Shown: positions 1 through 12,200 of the stretch, one piece after another | How positions within the stretch are numbered: position 1 is the first letter of the stretch | How the letters are laid out: each line of letters opens with the position of its first letter | Origin: Apoderus coryli | Lineage: Eukaryota; Arthropoda; Insecta; Coleoptera; Attelabidae | Length of the DNA: 64,000 nucleotides | Direction of reading: 5' to 3' | NCBI GenBank assembly: GCA_911728435.2 | Contig: OU452210.1 | Coordinates: 930,001-994,000 of the forward strand | Translations under genes and position numbers: made by a program | The notes under the pieces: model-generated | Seen by the model: only the letters and a program-made list of their open reading frames with translations | Database searches by the model: none | Told to the model about the DNA's origin: nothing

Positions 1-2
1 TA

Positions 3-901
3 CTCTATACATTTGACCTGCCTGATGTCGTGAAGAACTGTGAGGCACAGTTTTTTGCAGATGACACTCAGCTCTATTACCACTTCGACCCTTACCAGTA
101 TGAGATTGCCGCTGGCAGGATAAATGGTGACTTGGAAGCCATCTCCAAGTACGCTTGCAGCACAGCTTGAGGTTGAATCCAACCAAGTCAAAATGTATGA
201 TATTTGGCCCTAAATCGAAGAGGCATTATTTGAAAGAAAACTTACCTATATCCTTAAATCAAGTTCGTTTTCCCTTCGTTGAAACGGCTAAGAATCTGGG
301 GTGTTCTTTGATGAAAATCTGCGCTTTCAAAGACATGTTTCGCCTGTGACCCAACAATGTTACATGCAGTTTGAAACTATTATACGCTAATAAAAAGTTC
401 CTTTCTACAAACATGAAGAAACTGCTGGGTCAGTCCTTGGTGATTTCGAGGGTGAGTTATGAGTTGACTTGTTATTATCCCTGCCTTGATGTTCTGACAT
501 CGGAAAGGGTCCAAAAAATTCAGAACTCGTGTTGTCGTTTGGTGTGTGGCTTGAGGAGATATGATCATGTGTCTGCCTCAATTAAGTCACTCGGTTGGCT
601 GAAGATTGCTAATATTTTTAAATATATGTTTGTCTCTTGTTTAAAGCGAATTTTATTAACATCTGTCCCACTATATCTTAGGGTTAAACTCGTGTTTAGA
701 CAGACTGCCCGTACCCTCAATTTACGTAATCATGATACCCTTACGGTACCTATGCATCGCACAGCCATGTTTCGAAGATCATTTACATACAATTCTGCTA
801 ATTTGTTTAATTGTTATCACCAGCATTTAGATCTGGCCACAGTAACTCTGTATCAACTTAAGCTCTGGCTGAGACGACATTTACTTTTAGTTCAGTCATA
901 G
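3..901 (+). pseudogene. 3' part of a non-LTR retrotransposon (LINE) reverse transcriptase ORF, broken
   Basis: The first 150 bases translate in one frame to the end of an RT palm domain, with FADDTQLY as the variant of the YADD catalytic motif. The reading then moves by frameshift into the frames at 155-349 and 371-901, which give the thumb (LNPTKSKCMIFG) and the C-terminal region found after RT in Jockey/CR1-type LINE ORF2 proteins. At least two frameshifts separate the pieces, so the copy is dead. The element runs off the left edge of the window. Its 3' UTR appears to resume at 2749, beyond the foldback insertion. Clade assignment within the APE-type LINEs is not certain. Confidence 0.85.
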
Positions 902-922
902 TGTATTATGGTTTGTATTATA

Positions 923-2746
923 CAGGGTGAGTCACGAGGGACTGTACATACTTCTACCCTAAGTAGAGGCACATTAGGGGATCATCAAATGACCATTAAA
1001 AACTGTCTCCTTGTTTTCATTATTAATATACAGGGTGAATTATGGATATTCACCAAAACAATGTTTCGTCATATCTTTTCAACGATTAAGTCGATTTATC
1101 TCATTTTTTTATAGAAGTGTGTATTGGTGCCTGGCAACTAACTGACATATTCAGAATTGAGAAAATCCAGGTCCGTCTTCGAGAAAATTTGTGGGACTGC
1201 TTAACACTTCACCCTGTATATGATTTTGCAAAAATCTGATATAATTTTTTCAGAGGGCATAAATAGACAGTTAGACCTGGGTATTTGAATTTTTTGTTAC
1301 ACTCACCTCACATTTCCAATTAAAGATTCATTTTAGAGCCAAATTGAAAATTGGCAATAATAAAGTATCTTACTGTACAATAATGCTTAGTTATTAAAAA
1401 GAAATCGTCAAAATAGACAGAAACGACACACACTGTGCTCCAGTATGGTAAATACCATAGTTTGAATTGATTTACAGGGCCGGATTTAAAAATCTGGCAT
1501 ATCTGGTTTATCCCAAAAATTCACCCTGTACGTAACTTTTTCCTCCGTAACAGACAGAAAACAGATAAAAAATGTTTTCTTATTTGTTTGAGGAAAACTC
1601 ATGTATCTAATTATTTTAATCGGAATGAAATGAACAAGCCAGAGAAGTGTTTATTCATAAATTAAGAAATAAAATAAAAAACAATAACCAAACAATAAAA
1701 CAGTTTTAACAATGTGGAACAAAGTAAAAAACAATTTATCAAACATTACGATTATAAAATACAACAGCTCACTAACGCAGAATTATTCACTGTTAATATT
1801 ATCAGAAATGACCCATTGACAATCAGAAAATCGATTACACCTTTAAACATTCGTCAAGAAAAGTGTATTAATGCAGATGGATTTCATTTTGAACATCTTT
1901 TATAATCGTAATGTTTATTAAATTGTTTTTTACTTTGTTCCACATTGTTAAAATTGTTTTATTGTTTGGTTATTGTTTTTTATTTTATTTCTTAATTTAT
2001 GAATAAACATTTCCCTGGCATGTTCATTTCATTCATTAGACACATGAGTTTTCCTCAAACAAATAAGAAAACTAGGTTATTACAAACATATTTTATCTGT
2101 TTTCTGTCTATTACGGGTGGAAAAAGTTACATACAGGGTGAATTATTGGGATGAACCAGATATGCCAGATTTTTAAATCCGGCCCTGTAATTCAATTCAA
2201 ATTATGGTATTTACCATACTGGAGCACAGTGTGTGTCGTTTCTGTCTATTTTGAAGATTTTTTTTTAATAACTAAACATTATTATACAGTAAGATACTTC
2301 ATTATTGCCAGTTTTCAATTTGGCTCTAAAATGAATCTTTAATTGGAAATGTGAGGTGAGTGTAACAAAAAATTCAAATACCCAGGTCTAACTGTCTATT
2401 TATGCCCTCTGAAAAAATTATATCAGATTTTTAAAAAATCATATACAAGGTGAAGTGTTGAATATGAAGCAGTCCCACAAATTTTCTCGAAGACGGGCCT
2501 GGATTTTCTCAATTCTGAATATGTCAGTTAGTTGCCAGGCACCAATACACACTTTTATAAAAAAATGAGATAAATCGACTTAATCATTGAAAAGATATGA
2601 CGAAACATTGTTTTGGTGAATATCCATAATTCACCCTGTATATTAATAATGAAAACAAGGAGACAGTTTTTAATGGTCATTTGATGATCCCCTAATGTGC
2701 CTCTACTTATGGTAGAAGTATGTACAGTTCCTCGTGACTCACCCTG
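923..2746. mobile_element. Foldback DNA transposon with 0.84-kb inverted arms and CAGGGTGAGTC termini
   Basis: The left arm (923-1757) is the near-perfect reverse complement of the right arm (1900-2746), leaving a loop of about 142 bp. The ends read CAGGGTGAGTCACGAGG and its complement, and each is bordered by TA, which fits a Tc1/mariner-type TA target duplication. The element sits inside the 3' end of the LINE that starts at 3: LINE sequence stops at 920 and resumes at 2749. Only short chance reading frames occur inside, so it is non-autonomous. A second element with the same CAGGGTG ends and TA borders lies at 28941-30831. The superfamily is inferred from the TA borders alone. Confidence 0.88.
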
Positions 2747-2748
2747 TA

Positions 2749-2966
2749 TATTATATTGTATTATATTATGGTAAATCTACAGATCGCTGTAAATGATCGT
2801 TTAGTTTATGTAAATTATTGTGCTTAGTTTTAAGTCATCCACACTTGTGTTGTTCTTCTTTTATGTGTATGTGTATTGTATATATTTTTTGTATAATGGG
2901 TTGAGTGAGAATGGCCTTAGGCTAGACTTCGCCCATTTAAAAATAAAGGCTATTATTATTATTTCC
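2749..2966 (+). mobile_element. LINE 3' UTR and (TTA)n tail, continuation of the copy at 3-901
   Basis: The sequence ends with AATAAAGGCTATTATTATTA, the short ATT-repeat tail common to insect CR1/Jockey-type LINEs. It is preceded by a block ending in a TTCGCCCATTTA-like motif that resembles the TTGGGCTCAGG / GCGCCCAATTAC blocks at the other LINE tails near 13040 and 5400. It lies directly beyond the foldback element, so the LINE probably spanned 1-922 plus 2749-2966 before that insertion. Confidence 0.7.
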
Positions 2967-3121
2967 GGACACCCTGTATATATTATATATAGCCTATATG
3001 GGACATTTATATGACAAATGGAAACTTTACTACTACATGCAACAAATACAATACTTAATGTGGCATAGTTTATTGTTAATATGTAAAAAATAAAAATATA
3101 TGTAACTAATTCAATATAATT

Positions 3122-3253
3122 TCAATTTGCATAGAATTTTGCTTTTGCACGTCTAGTCTTTACTAATATCCTATGTCCAACACAATCTAAATTTTCAACA
3201 AAACATTTGTCCTTACAGCATTTCTTACACAATTGGTATATGCACTTGGAACC
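3122..3253 (-). CDS. DUS1L: DUS1L exon 7 with stop codon
   Basis: Starts after TTTTTCAG and encodes [15 protein letters not shown] followed by DCVGH, the cysteine/histidine-rich C-terminus of animal Dus1 proteins. It ends at TGA (3124-3122). The 5.3-kb intron before it holds two LINE copies. Confidence 0.88.
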   Translation of the reverse strand, partial: GSKCIYQLCKKCCKDKCFVENLDCVGHRILVKTRRAKAKFYAN

Positions 3254-6200
3254 CTGAAAAATAAATCAGTTTTAATATTTGATAGGAAAAGTTACATTTC
3301 CATAAATTCCTATTGTAAGTTTTTAAATACGTTCTGTTCCGTCATGTCATATTGGGTCCTTTGATTAAACTTTGCAGCCAATCTCATTTAATCCAAATTT
3401 ACTCTGACCATCCTCGAATAAATCCTAGAATACGGACGAATCTAACAAAACGTTAATTTCAACTGGACAAATTAAAATTTTATCTGCTCACAAATCACGT
3501 AATACATTTTTGCATATTAGAAATAACCACGGAGAATAACAAATATTATAATCATTATTTTTAATCTCAGCGCCTGTGTACATTGCTATGATGTCACTAT
3601 TTAATGTTGTAAAAGTTATTTCAATTGAATGAAGGGTCAAAAAATTACTCAGTGAAGATGTTACTAACAATGTCTGACAAGCAGTTGGAAAAGTATAAGA
3701 AAATAAGGAGATAGCTATGTCAATATCAAGCGATGTTATAATTATTGAAGAAATTAATAAAGAAGAGACCATAGAAAATTAAATTGAACTTATATTTTTC
3801 AATTACTGTTCAAAAAGTGAAATAATTGAAAATGGTCATATCTTAAAAGAAATATTACAAAAGGGATAATTAAAATCAGGAATTTAAGCCAAAACCGACC
3901 AGAGAAAATCAAAGGATTTACGTTTTCTTAACCGACCATATAGCTTGCAATAACAAATAATTAGGTTTACTTATAATTAAACAAATAAAATTCTAAACAA
4001 AATATGTAAAATAGTATTAGTATTATAACAATAATAATTTACAGTAAATTACAACTAAATAGACTTGCTCCCTATACAATAATTCTAAATATTGTTTAAA
4101 CATATACAAGTGAAAAGACAAAGACAAGGAAATTATCACCATCATCCACTATTAACCAGTAACGGATTTATTGAGTTTCTTTTGAAAGAGCTGTATCCAA
4201 GATTCAGGAATCGATCTCTAATCTCAGAATTGTACACACTGGGAGCCATGTAAGAGAACGTGCCCTTAAAGAGCACAGTTCGGTGGCGAGGTATGTTAAG
4301 CAGATTATGGGTTGCATACAAAAGGAAAGTTATGCACGCAGGTACGTAGGATTTTCGGTTTTGAGAAGTTTGTACGAAGCAAGCAATACTAGACTCATGT
4401 GAGATAGGGTTTGCCACACTTGTTTTGATCATTTAGTACGAACAACAAAATCAAGGTAAGCTTTTTTTCATTTAGCACCGCATCCGTAAACTAATTTCTC
4501 ATTTCTTTATATGCCAACCAGTTGCGGTTGCAGTGTTTCTTCATCATCAATAATCATTATTTTGTTGGTAAACCGCGGTGACAGTGCTCTGGACACACGT
4601 GTACTCTTCAAGGGAGGATGAATATCAGCGAAATAATATTAGTGGGCAGTGTCGCCACATTCTCAAACGTAGTCGAAATCAAATATAGAAGCCCAATCTA
4701 TATTTAATAAATCAAGAATAAAAATCTAATTTGTTAAAAGTTCTAAAGTTCCTAAATACAGTCCGCGTCACGAGTCTCTTCCGTGCGCAGAAGAAACCCT
4801 AAACTCTTTAGAGCATTTTGAGTTATATGCTGGATATGATAGTCAAATAACAAGCCACTATCAATGAACACTCCAAGAACCTTAATCACGTCCCCCTTCT
4901 GTAGGTTTGTGTCAATAAATTTATAATTAAAATTTAAAATGCTATAACGCTTCGAAATAGTTCAATGCTTACACTTGTCAATCTTTAAGGCCAGTCCATT
5001 CGCGACACACCAGTGTACAAGCCTAAACAAGTCGTTCTTAAGGTCATGACAATCGTCATCAACAATTCCGTAAAGCTGCAAATATTCGGCAAACAGTAAA
5101 GAGCGACTTTGCCTGTCATTTACGATATCATTAATGTATATGGAAAAAATTAACGGCGCCACTATGATACCCTGCGCTGCTCGGCCAGTCGCGAAAAATG
5201 TGACTCCGTACCGAAAAGTAGGAGGCAACAAACTTTACCAGATCCCATCGAAACCCTATATTTGTCATCTTCTGTTTGACAATAGAATGACTGATTCTAT
5301 CAAATGCCTTAGACATATCAATACTGCAAATGACATCAACTTGGGAACCTTCGCCGACCACCCTAATAATATAATATATTTATTGTCTAACAGGCTTGCG
5401 CCCAATTACAAGAAAAGATTTACATTAGCATAAATTAATAGTATATACATGTCAACAAAACATGAAACAAATTCATCATGACTAACCAAATATCTACTGA
5501 TCTCAAATATTCCGACACTTTCCATTTGAATAAGGATAGTTTGCAGCTGAAAAAGTCCACATGTCTGTGCACGCACAAACTGTCACACAGTATGCAGCCT
5601 CTAGTTACAGGGGCTTTATTTTCATAATTGTACCGAAGCTGTGGATGTCGAAATAGTTGTGGGTTCCAAGAATGAAATTGGGGTACATTAAAGTGAATAT
5701 CAATAATATGTTGGTTGAATGAAAGTGCAGAATCAACCACGACACCGAGGTCCTTTGTCACCGAGCATCTTTCCAAGGATGTACTGTTAATTTCATAATT
5801 ATGTTCATGGGGTGCCAGTCCTCTATAAAATGTCATGCACTTGCATTTTTCGACATTCAAGGGTAAGTAGTTGAGAGTACACCACTGATGAAGGACAGTT
5901 AAGTCCTGCTGGAGAGCATGACTGTCCTCAGGACCGCATATAGTTCGAAATACCTTCAAATCATCTGCAAACAGAAGAGAGTTACTCGAAATATCCGAGA
6001 CAATGTCATTCACGAATATAGCAAAAATTAAAGGAGCAAGATGGTTCCCCTGAGGAGCACCACTTGTAACAGAGAACTGGCGTTATATTGAACGAACTGG
6101 CTCGTGTCAGAGAGATAGGAATCAACAAAACACACCAAAACCAATCTTGTACATTTTAAATTTTATTATGTTATGATCCAAACGATCAAAAGTCGGTATA

Positions 6201-9200
6201 TGGTGTCAACCTGTTTGCCCTGACCAAGAGCCGGGATTGTAGTTTGTAGAAATTCCACCAAGTTTGTTACGGTTGAACGCTTATAGAAGAAACCGTATTG
6301 TTGAATGATGATGCGGTTTTTTATTTGGTGAAATATTTTGTCTTGAAGTATCATTTCGAATACTTTTGAGAAGTTAGACAAGATGGAAATCGGACGATAG
6401 TGGGTAATAACATCGGCATCCCCCGCCTGATGTACAGTACAAACTCGCGCCAACTTCCAAGCAGTGGGAAACGTATTTAATTGAATTAGCTTGTTGAATA
6501 TAATGGATAATGGTTCAGCCAACACATACGCACAATCCCTAATAATGAAAGCAGGAACGTTGTCGCAGCCTGAGGTCATTTTGGGTTTAAGCGTTCTCAT
6601 GGCTTTTAGCACGTCGTTAAAAGTAATACTGTCCACTGTAATAGAGCCATCACCAACATCTGGATTAATTAGAGCAGATGCGGTGGCTGAAACAAAGACA
6701 CTTTGAAAGTAGTCCGCGAAGGCATTGACGATACTATCCGGACTTCACAGGGATTCACCTGTGCTGAGATGCATTAAACCGGGTATACGAGATTTGCGTT
6801 TCTTGTTTGGAATAAATTTCCATAGTTCTCTAGGGTCATCTCGAACGGAAGCCTGTACCTGCAAGAGATATGCTTCATAAGATTCATCGATATTTATCTT
6901 AATAGAGTGTCTTAGGCGCTGAAAATTGTGTAGATGACAGATAAGACCAGTTTGTTTCGATTTGCGAAAACATCTCGAGTTTTCCCTGATATCGCAAATG
7001 ACCCCCGCCCGACACCATTGCGGATACCGAAATTCCTGCTGTTGCCCCGCAGCTTCGGCACGCACATATCAAATCTTGATCCTAATGACCCATATAAAGA
7101 AGATAGAGCCTCGTCAATGTCATTAATACCATTCAAAGAGGACCAGTCATAAAGAAATAACTGGTCATATAAAAGGTTTAGATTTGCCCTACGGAAATTG
7201 TACCTTTCAGAAAACTGATTGATTCGAAAATTTTTAAATAATGAGTTAGGTTTAACGTAAAATTCGATATTCAATGTCGGATGATGTGGGTCCTCTTTAA
7301 CTATTCGCATAGAACTAGATATTACGTCGCAGGGAAAAGTCGATAGAACCAAATCAAGAAGACGATTATTTGAGTTTCGAACATTGTTGTATTGTGTCAG
7401 ATTAAAGAAAGAGGCAGATTGTGCATTTATCAAATACGACTAAGGCTCCTGAGAAATGTTGAAATCGCCCACTACAATGAAAGGACAATGATAGAGAAAA
7501 CTCACTGATTCAAAATATTCAAAGAGGTCGTTATAAGTCCGCATACCTGCGCCAGGCGGCACGTACACACAATATAAATAGCATGAGTAATTGTTAAGTA
7601 CAATTTTGCAGCAAACCAAGTCGATTAAAGGTGGAATCCCAGGCGACCACCATGTGGGATTATATGTCAAGTCGTACGGCGAGCATTACGCCTCTGAAGT
7701 CAGTAGCGGTTTCGATAGAATGCGTATGTTCTATCGAAACCGCTACTGACAATATTCAACAAGTCCCTTCATTCACAGGCGTTTCCGAATCGCTGGAAAA
7801 TTTCTAGAATTCGTCAAATTCACAAGTCCTATGAAGCTGACCGCGTAATGATTTATCGGCCCATCTCATTATCATTTTCAGTTTTCGAAACCATACTTCA
7901 TGAAAAAATATTATAATTAATATATATATATAATATATAATATTAATATTTATAATCACGAAAGAAAGAAGAAGGAATGTTATCTGGCCCGGAAGTTAAT
8001 TAGGCTTTAAGCTTTTTAAGTACCTTAATAACATCCTCCTCATCCAGCGTTGCAATTGAGATGACATTATTAAAGCTCGACGAATCAACTAAACAATACT
8101 TTCGGATGGAACATAAACAGAACTGAAAAAACAGAAAAAGAGGCGACAATCATTTGAGAATCCCACATTTTATTTCGGACAAATTTCCAGAATTCTTTAG
8201 TGTCGGTTTTTATTGGGTTGTAGGTTCAGTTAAAATTATACTTTCATTATTACATACATACGTCACATTACGTTCATTTCATTATTTGCACATTGGCAAC
8301 TTCTTCAGGCTGAAAATACATTTTTCTTTTATTAAACAAAATATATAACTATAAATAAAATAAAATGCTTGTGGATATATTAATAAAAATGGAGAATATA
8401 AACGGTGCCATATCAAGTATGTAATGATTATGAATCATTTTATACTACTCCAACCCCAACATCCAGATGAAATTTTTTACTGCTTTTAAAGGATTATTAT
8501 TATTATTAGAATGCAGAATTAGGACCAATATTAAAATATGCATTTTATATTATACATTATTTCTTTGAATACAAACTTACTAATGGATTCATAAGGCAGC
8601 TAATACATTTTTCTAATGTACGCCCTGGTAAATTAGCTGGTTTTTCTGGTCTACGACTAATACGACGTATTTTTTTCATTCTTTTTCGACTTATCGGATT
8701 TCCATCACAATCTTTATAATGTCGCTTATTTTCATTGTTCTAAAAAATAAAGCAAGATATTTATTGACGATCGTGTTTTACCTATTTTATTTGAATACAC
8801 ATTTATTATGATTTTATCAGTAAAGACAATATCAGGATTTTTTAAAATGTCACAAATACCCTACAATAAATGTATGGTGCGACATCTAATGTTGAATTGC
8901 TAACGTGTTGTGTGAATACAGGTTCACTATAACCGCCGGACAAAAGGTCATTGATTCCATTAATTTCAGTTACCAACACAGTTATTTGGGCTTGTTTGAC
9001 AAAACAGACTTTAAATTACACATACTGTAACTTTATTAAAACAGTTACAGTATCATTTGATCAAATTAACGTTAAAATGTTTCTCTTCAATTTGCTACTT
9101 TTCTTAAACTAGTTCTGTTTCACTTACAACCTTAACGCTACTTTATATTTTGTGATTGTTACTACATATCTAAAAGAGCATCGCGAATTCCAAAGGCATA

Positions 9201-12200
9201 TTGTCAAAGCTCTACCCGCTGGCATGTAGAAGGAGCAAATTGGGGATACGTAGCTCTAACCTAACTGCAAAGACTCAACAGAGAACAAAGCCATCTGAAC
9301 AGCACTGGGCGCTCAGAGGAACATGGAACCGAAGCTCACCCTGGGCAGAAGCCCATGAGAACCAACTCTTCAGATAATCATTCGACTACGACGACAAAAG
9401 ATGCAGGTGTCCTAGATGTCAATTAAGGAGTATGACCAACATTCCAATCACACAAAAACAAATTAAATTTATACTTTAGCGTTCTGTAGACACAGTCGCA
9501 GAGAAGGTCACAGCCAATCAGAAAGCACACACAATATGCGAAAGAACACATAAAGACAGACGAAGATGACAGATGAAGAAATGCCGTGGGAAATAGTTAA
9601 AAACACGAGACTTACCACAAAGATAAGCAAGCAACATATCTCACAAAGTAGAAATATCATATTTAGTGTCACGGCAGTTTTATAATGATATGTTTAGCAC
9701 TTCTAATATGATTAGACATTGAATATAGGAACCATTCCTAATTTAATAAAATTAATTTCCAATGAACTCTTAAACAGAATTACGGCAATAATTGTATCTT
9801 TAAATATCACTAACCTTACAAAGATCATAACAAAAATATATCAAAATAATATTCATGTATCTATAGTGATTTAACAGTAAAAGAACTATACTGGTTAATA
9901 GGAAGAAAATCAAAGTTATCTCTTGAAAATAGACTCTTGAGATACAAAACTGTCATAAAACCAATATGGACATATGGAATAGAACTCAGGGCATGCACGA
10001 GTAAGTCCAACATATGGCAATAATCCAAAGAAGTGAATCAAAAATTCTTCGAATGATAACAAACGCCCCATGGTATCTAAGCAATCTCACTATACACGAA
10101 GACCTAAAGATACCATTTGTAAAAGACGTAATCAAAGCCAAAAGTGTCAAACATCACGAAAAACTGGAACATCATGTCAACGAAATAATCCATCCACTAC
10201 TACAGTCCACCTTGAATAGAAGACTTAAAAGAAATTGGCCTCCAGATTTAAAAGAATAGAGATTTGTCAATGGAGAAGTCTTCGCAACGGCATTTGAGAG
10301 CCTCCATAGCTCCGTGTCATCATATTAGCCTATAGCATATATTGTATTCTAATTGCCGAAATTATGTATAATAAAAAAAATGTATCTATAGTGTATAGGT
10401 AGTATAGACAATATTGTATGTTAGAAGAGAATCGAAAACAGGCTGATAATCGAAAACAGACCGAGAATCCAAAACAGGCAGAGAATAGAAAACAGGCCGA
10501 AAATTGTTAAAGTGAAAGCTCAATACTTAAATCGTATAGTAGTTTTCACTTTATGATTTATCTCTCAATAAGGAGAATATTTCTTATATTTTTTATGAAT
10601 ACTTACTTCTTCGATATTATTTATTCTCTTAATATGTTCTTCTACAGCTTCTCTAACATACGGTTGACATAACCAAGGTGGTAATATTAAATTCGCTGTG
10701 TCACTTTCCACAGTATTTCCCCAAACTTGTCTACCTTCATGAAATGGCTCGTACATACTTTTTATGTTCATTATTATATCACGAAACTGATCAACTGTAT
10801 TAGCAGATCCTAAACGCATTCTCATATCATTGTTTGATGGTATTAAAAAACTAAAATATAAACAATAAACTTACATAAGTTCGGTAAAATTATTAGGTGA
10901 TAAAACATCGTTTTGTTTGTCATTTCTGACCTATTTTTGTCGGTATTTTTTTAGAAAGTTAAAATTTCCCCAATATTAAGGACTTTTTGTGCGTTAATAT
11001 CGGTAAAAAATGAGACAATTTTAATTAATTGATATTTTACAAACATTTTTGCAGAATTATAATTCTATTTTTTTTTTAAGAAGAAAAATTCAACGAAAAA
11101 CAAAGAAAAAGAACTACATTTTTAGCTTTTGATACGGTACACATGGAAAAACTAGAAGTATAATCGAGCTAGCCAGTAATATGGCTTGATTATTTATATC
11201 CATTTTTTGATTGAATTTTTTAAGAGATTGTGATTTTATAAAACAATGTTTAGAATTTGCAATTACTCTATTATTTTTATTCTTGGTATCATTGTTTTCT
11301 TCGTGTGATGTCTGTTGCTAACACAGCGCATGTTTCATTGCGGCCACCACAGGTACCTACTGCGAATTTTTCAACGAAAAAGTCTTCAATTTTTGCCTGT
11401 TTCTGATGTCTGGATGGACGAATAAATATATTAAAGGGTTCTTATACTTATTTTTTGACGTAACTAGCATTCCCGTTATTATAAGCACACACACGTTACT
11501 TAAGTGACATTGACGTTAGGTTAATACCGTTATATTATAGTGTCGAAGTTGTCAGGTTTTATTTATATTGCTATTAACATAAGACTTGTAAAATAAAAAT
11601 AATAGTATTTAAAGAATATTTAAGAGTTAATAATTTGATTGTTTTTATTCGATTTTTGTTTTATAAAAAAACATGAACTGAAGTTATATTCTACAATCTG
11701 GCAAACGAATGTCAAAGCTCTATATCATCAAATATTATTGATATCTTTCATTTCTTTTAACTATCGATATCTATCTTCGATTACAATTATTGATTTATAA
11801 CAAAACACCCGAATAAATTGCAATTATAATTAAATATTCTTGAAATAAAAGTCGACCTCCACACAATAAATTTTAATAAATATCTCCAACAAATTACATT
11901 TGTCACCATACATGTTTCGCAGCTCCGGGCTGCATCATCAGTGGTTATAAGAGATTCTTACGAAAAGCTATGTTATTTAATTTAGTTAGTACATATTATT
12001 TTTGGGAAATTTATTTATCAACTCTAGAAATAAGAATGTATATATTATTTTCAATTGCACCAAAATGATCTCAACTTTTAAACTTACCATTGTGTGAAAA
12101 AATTCTAAAGTCATAAAAAATAAAAAACTGTTAAACTAAGCTTTGTTGCGTTAAAATCAAAAATCGATTATAGTACGAGTACTTGATTAATTGCACTTTC

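Noticed and set aside
1714..2342. Two 63-codon frames inside the foldback element
   Set aside because: One spans the loop and arm boundary, the other is arm sequence. No domain, and the reverse-complement arms give equally long frames.
7699..7750. 22-bp hairpin as a transcription terminator or microRNA precursor
   Set aside because: One arm is LINE endonuclease coding sequence and it lies at a rearrangement breakpoint. No sign of independent function.
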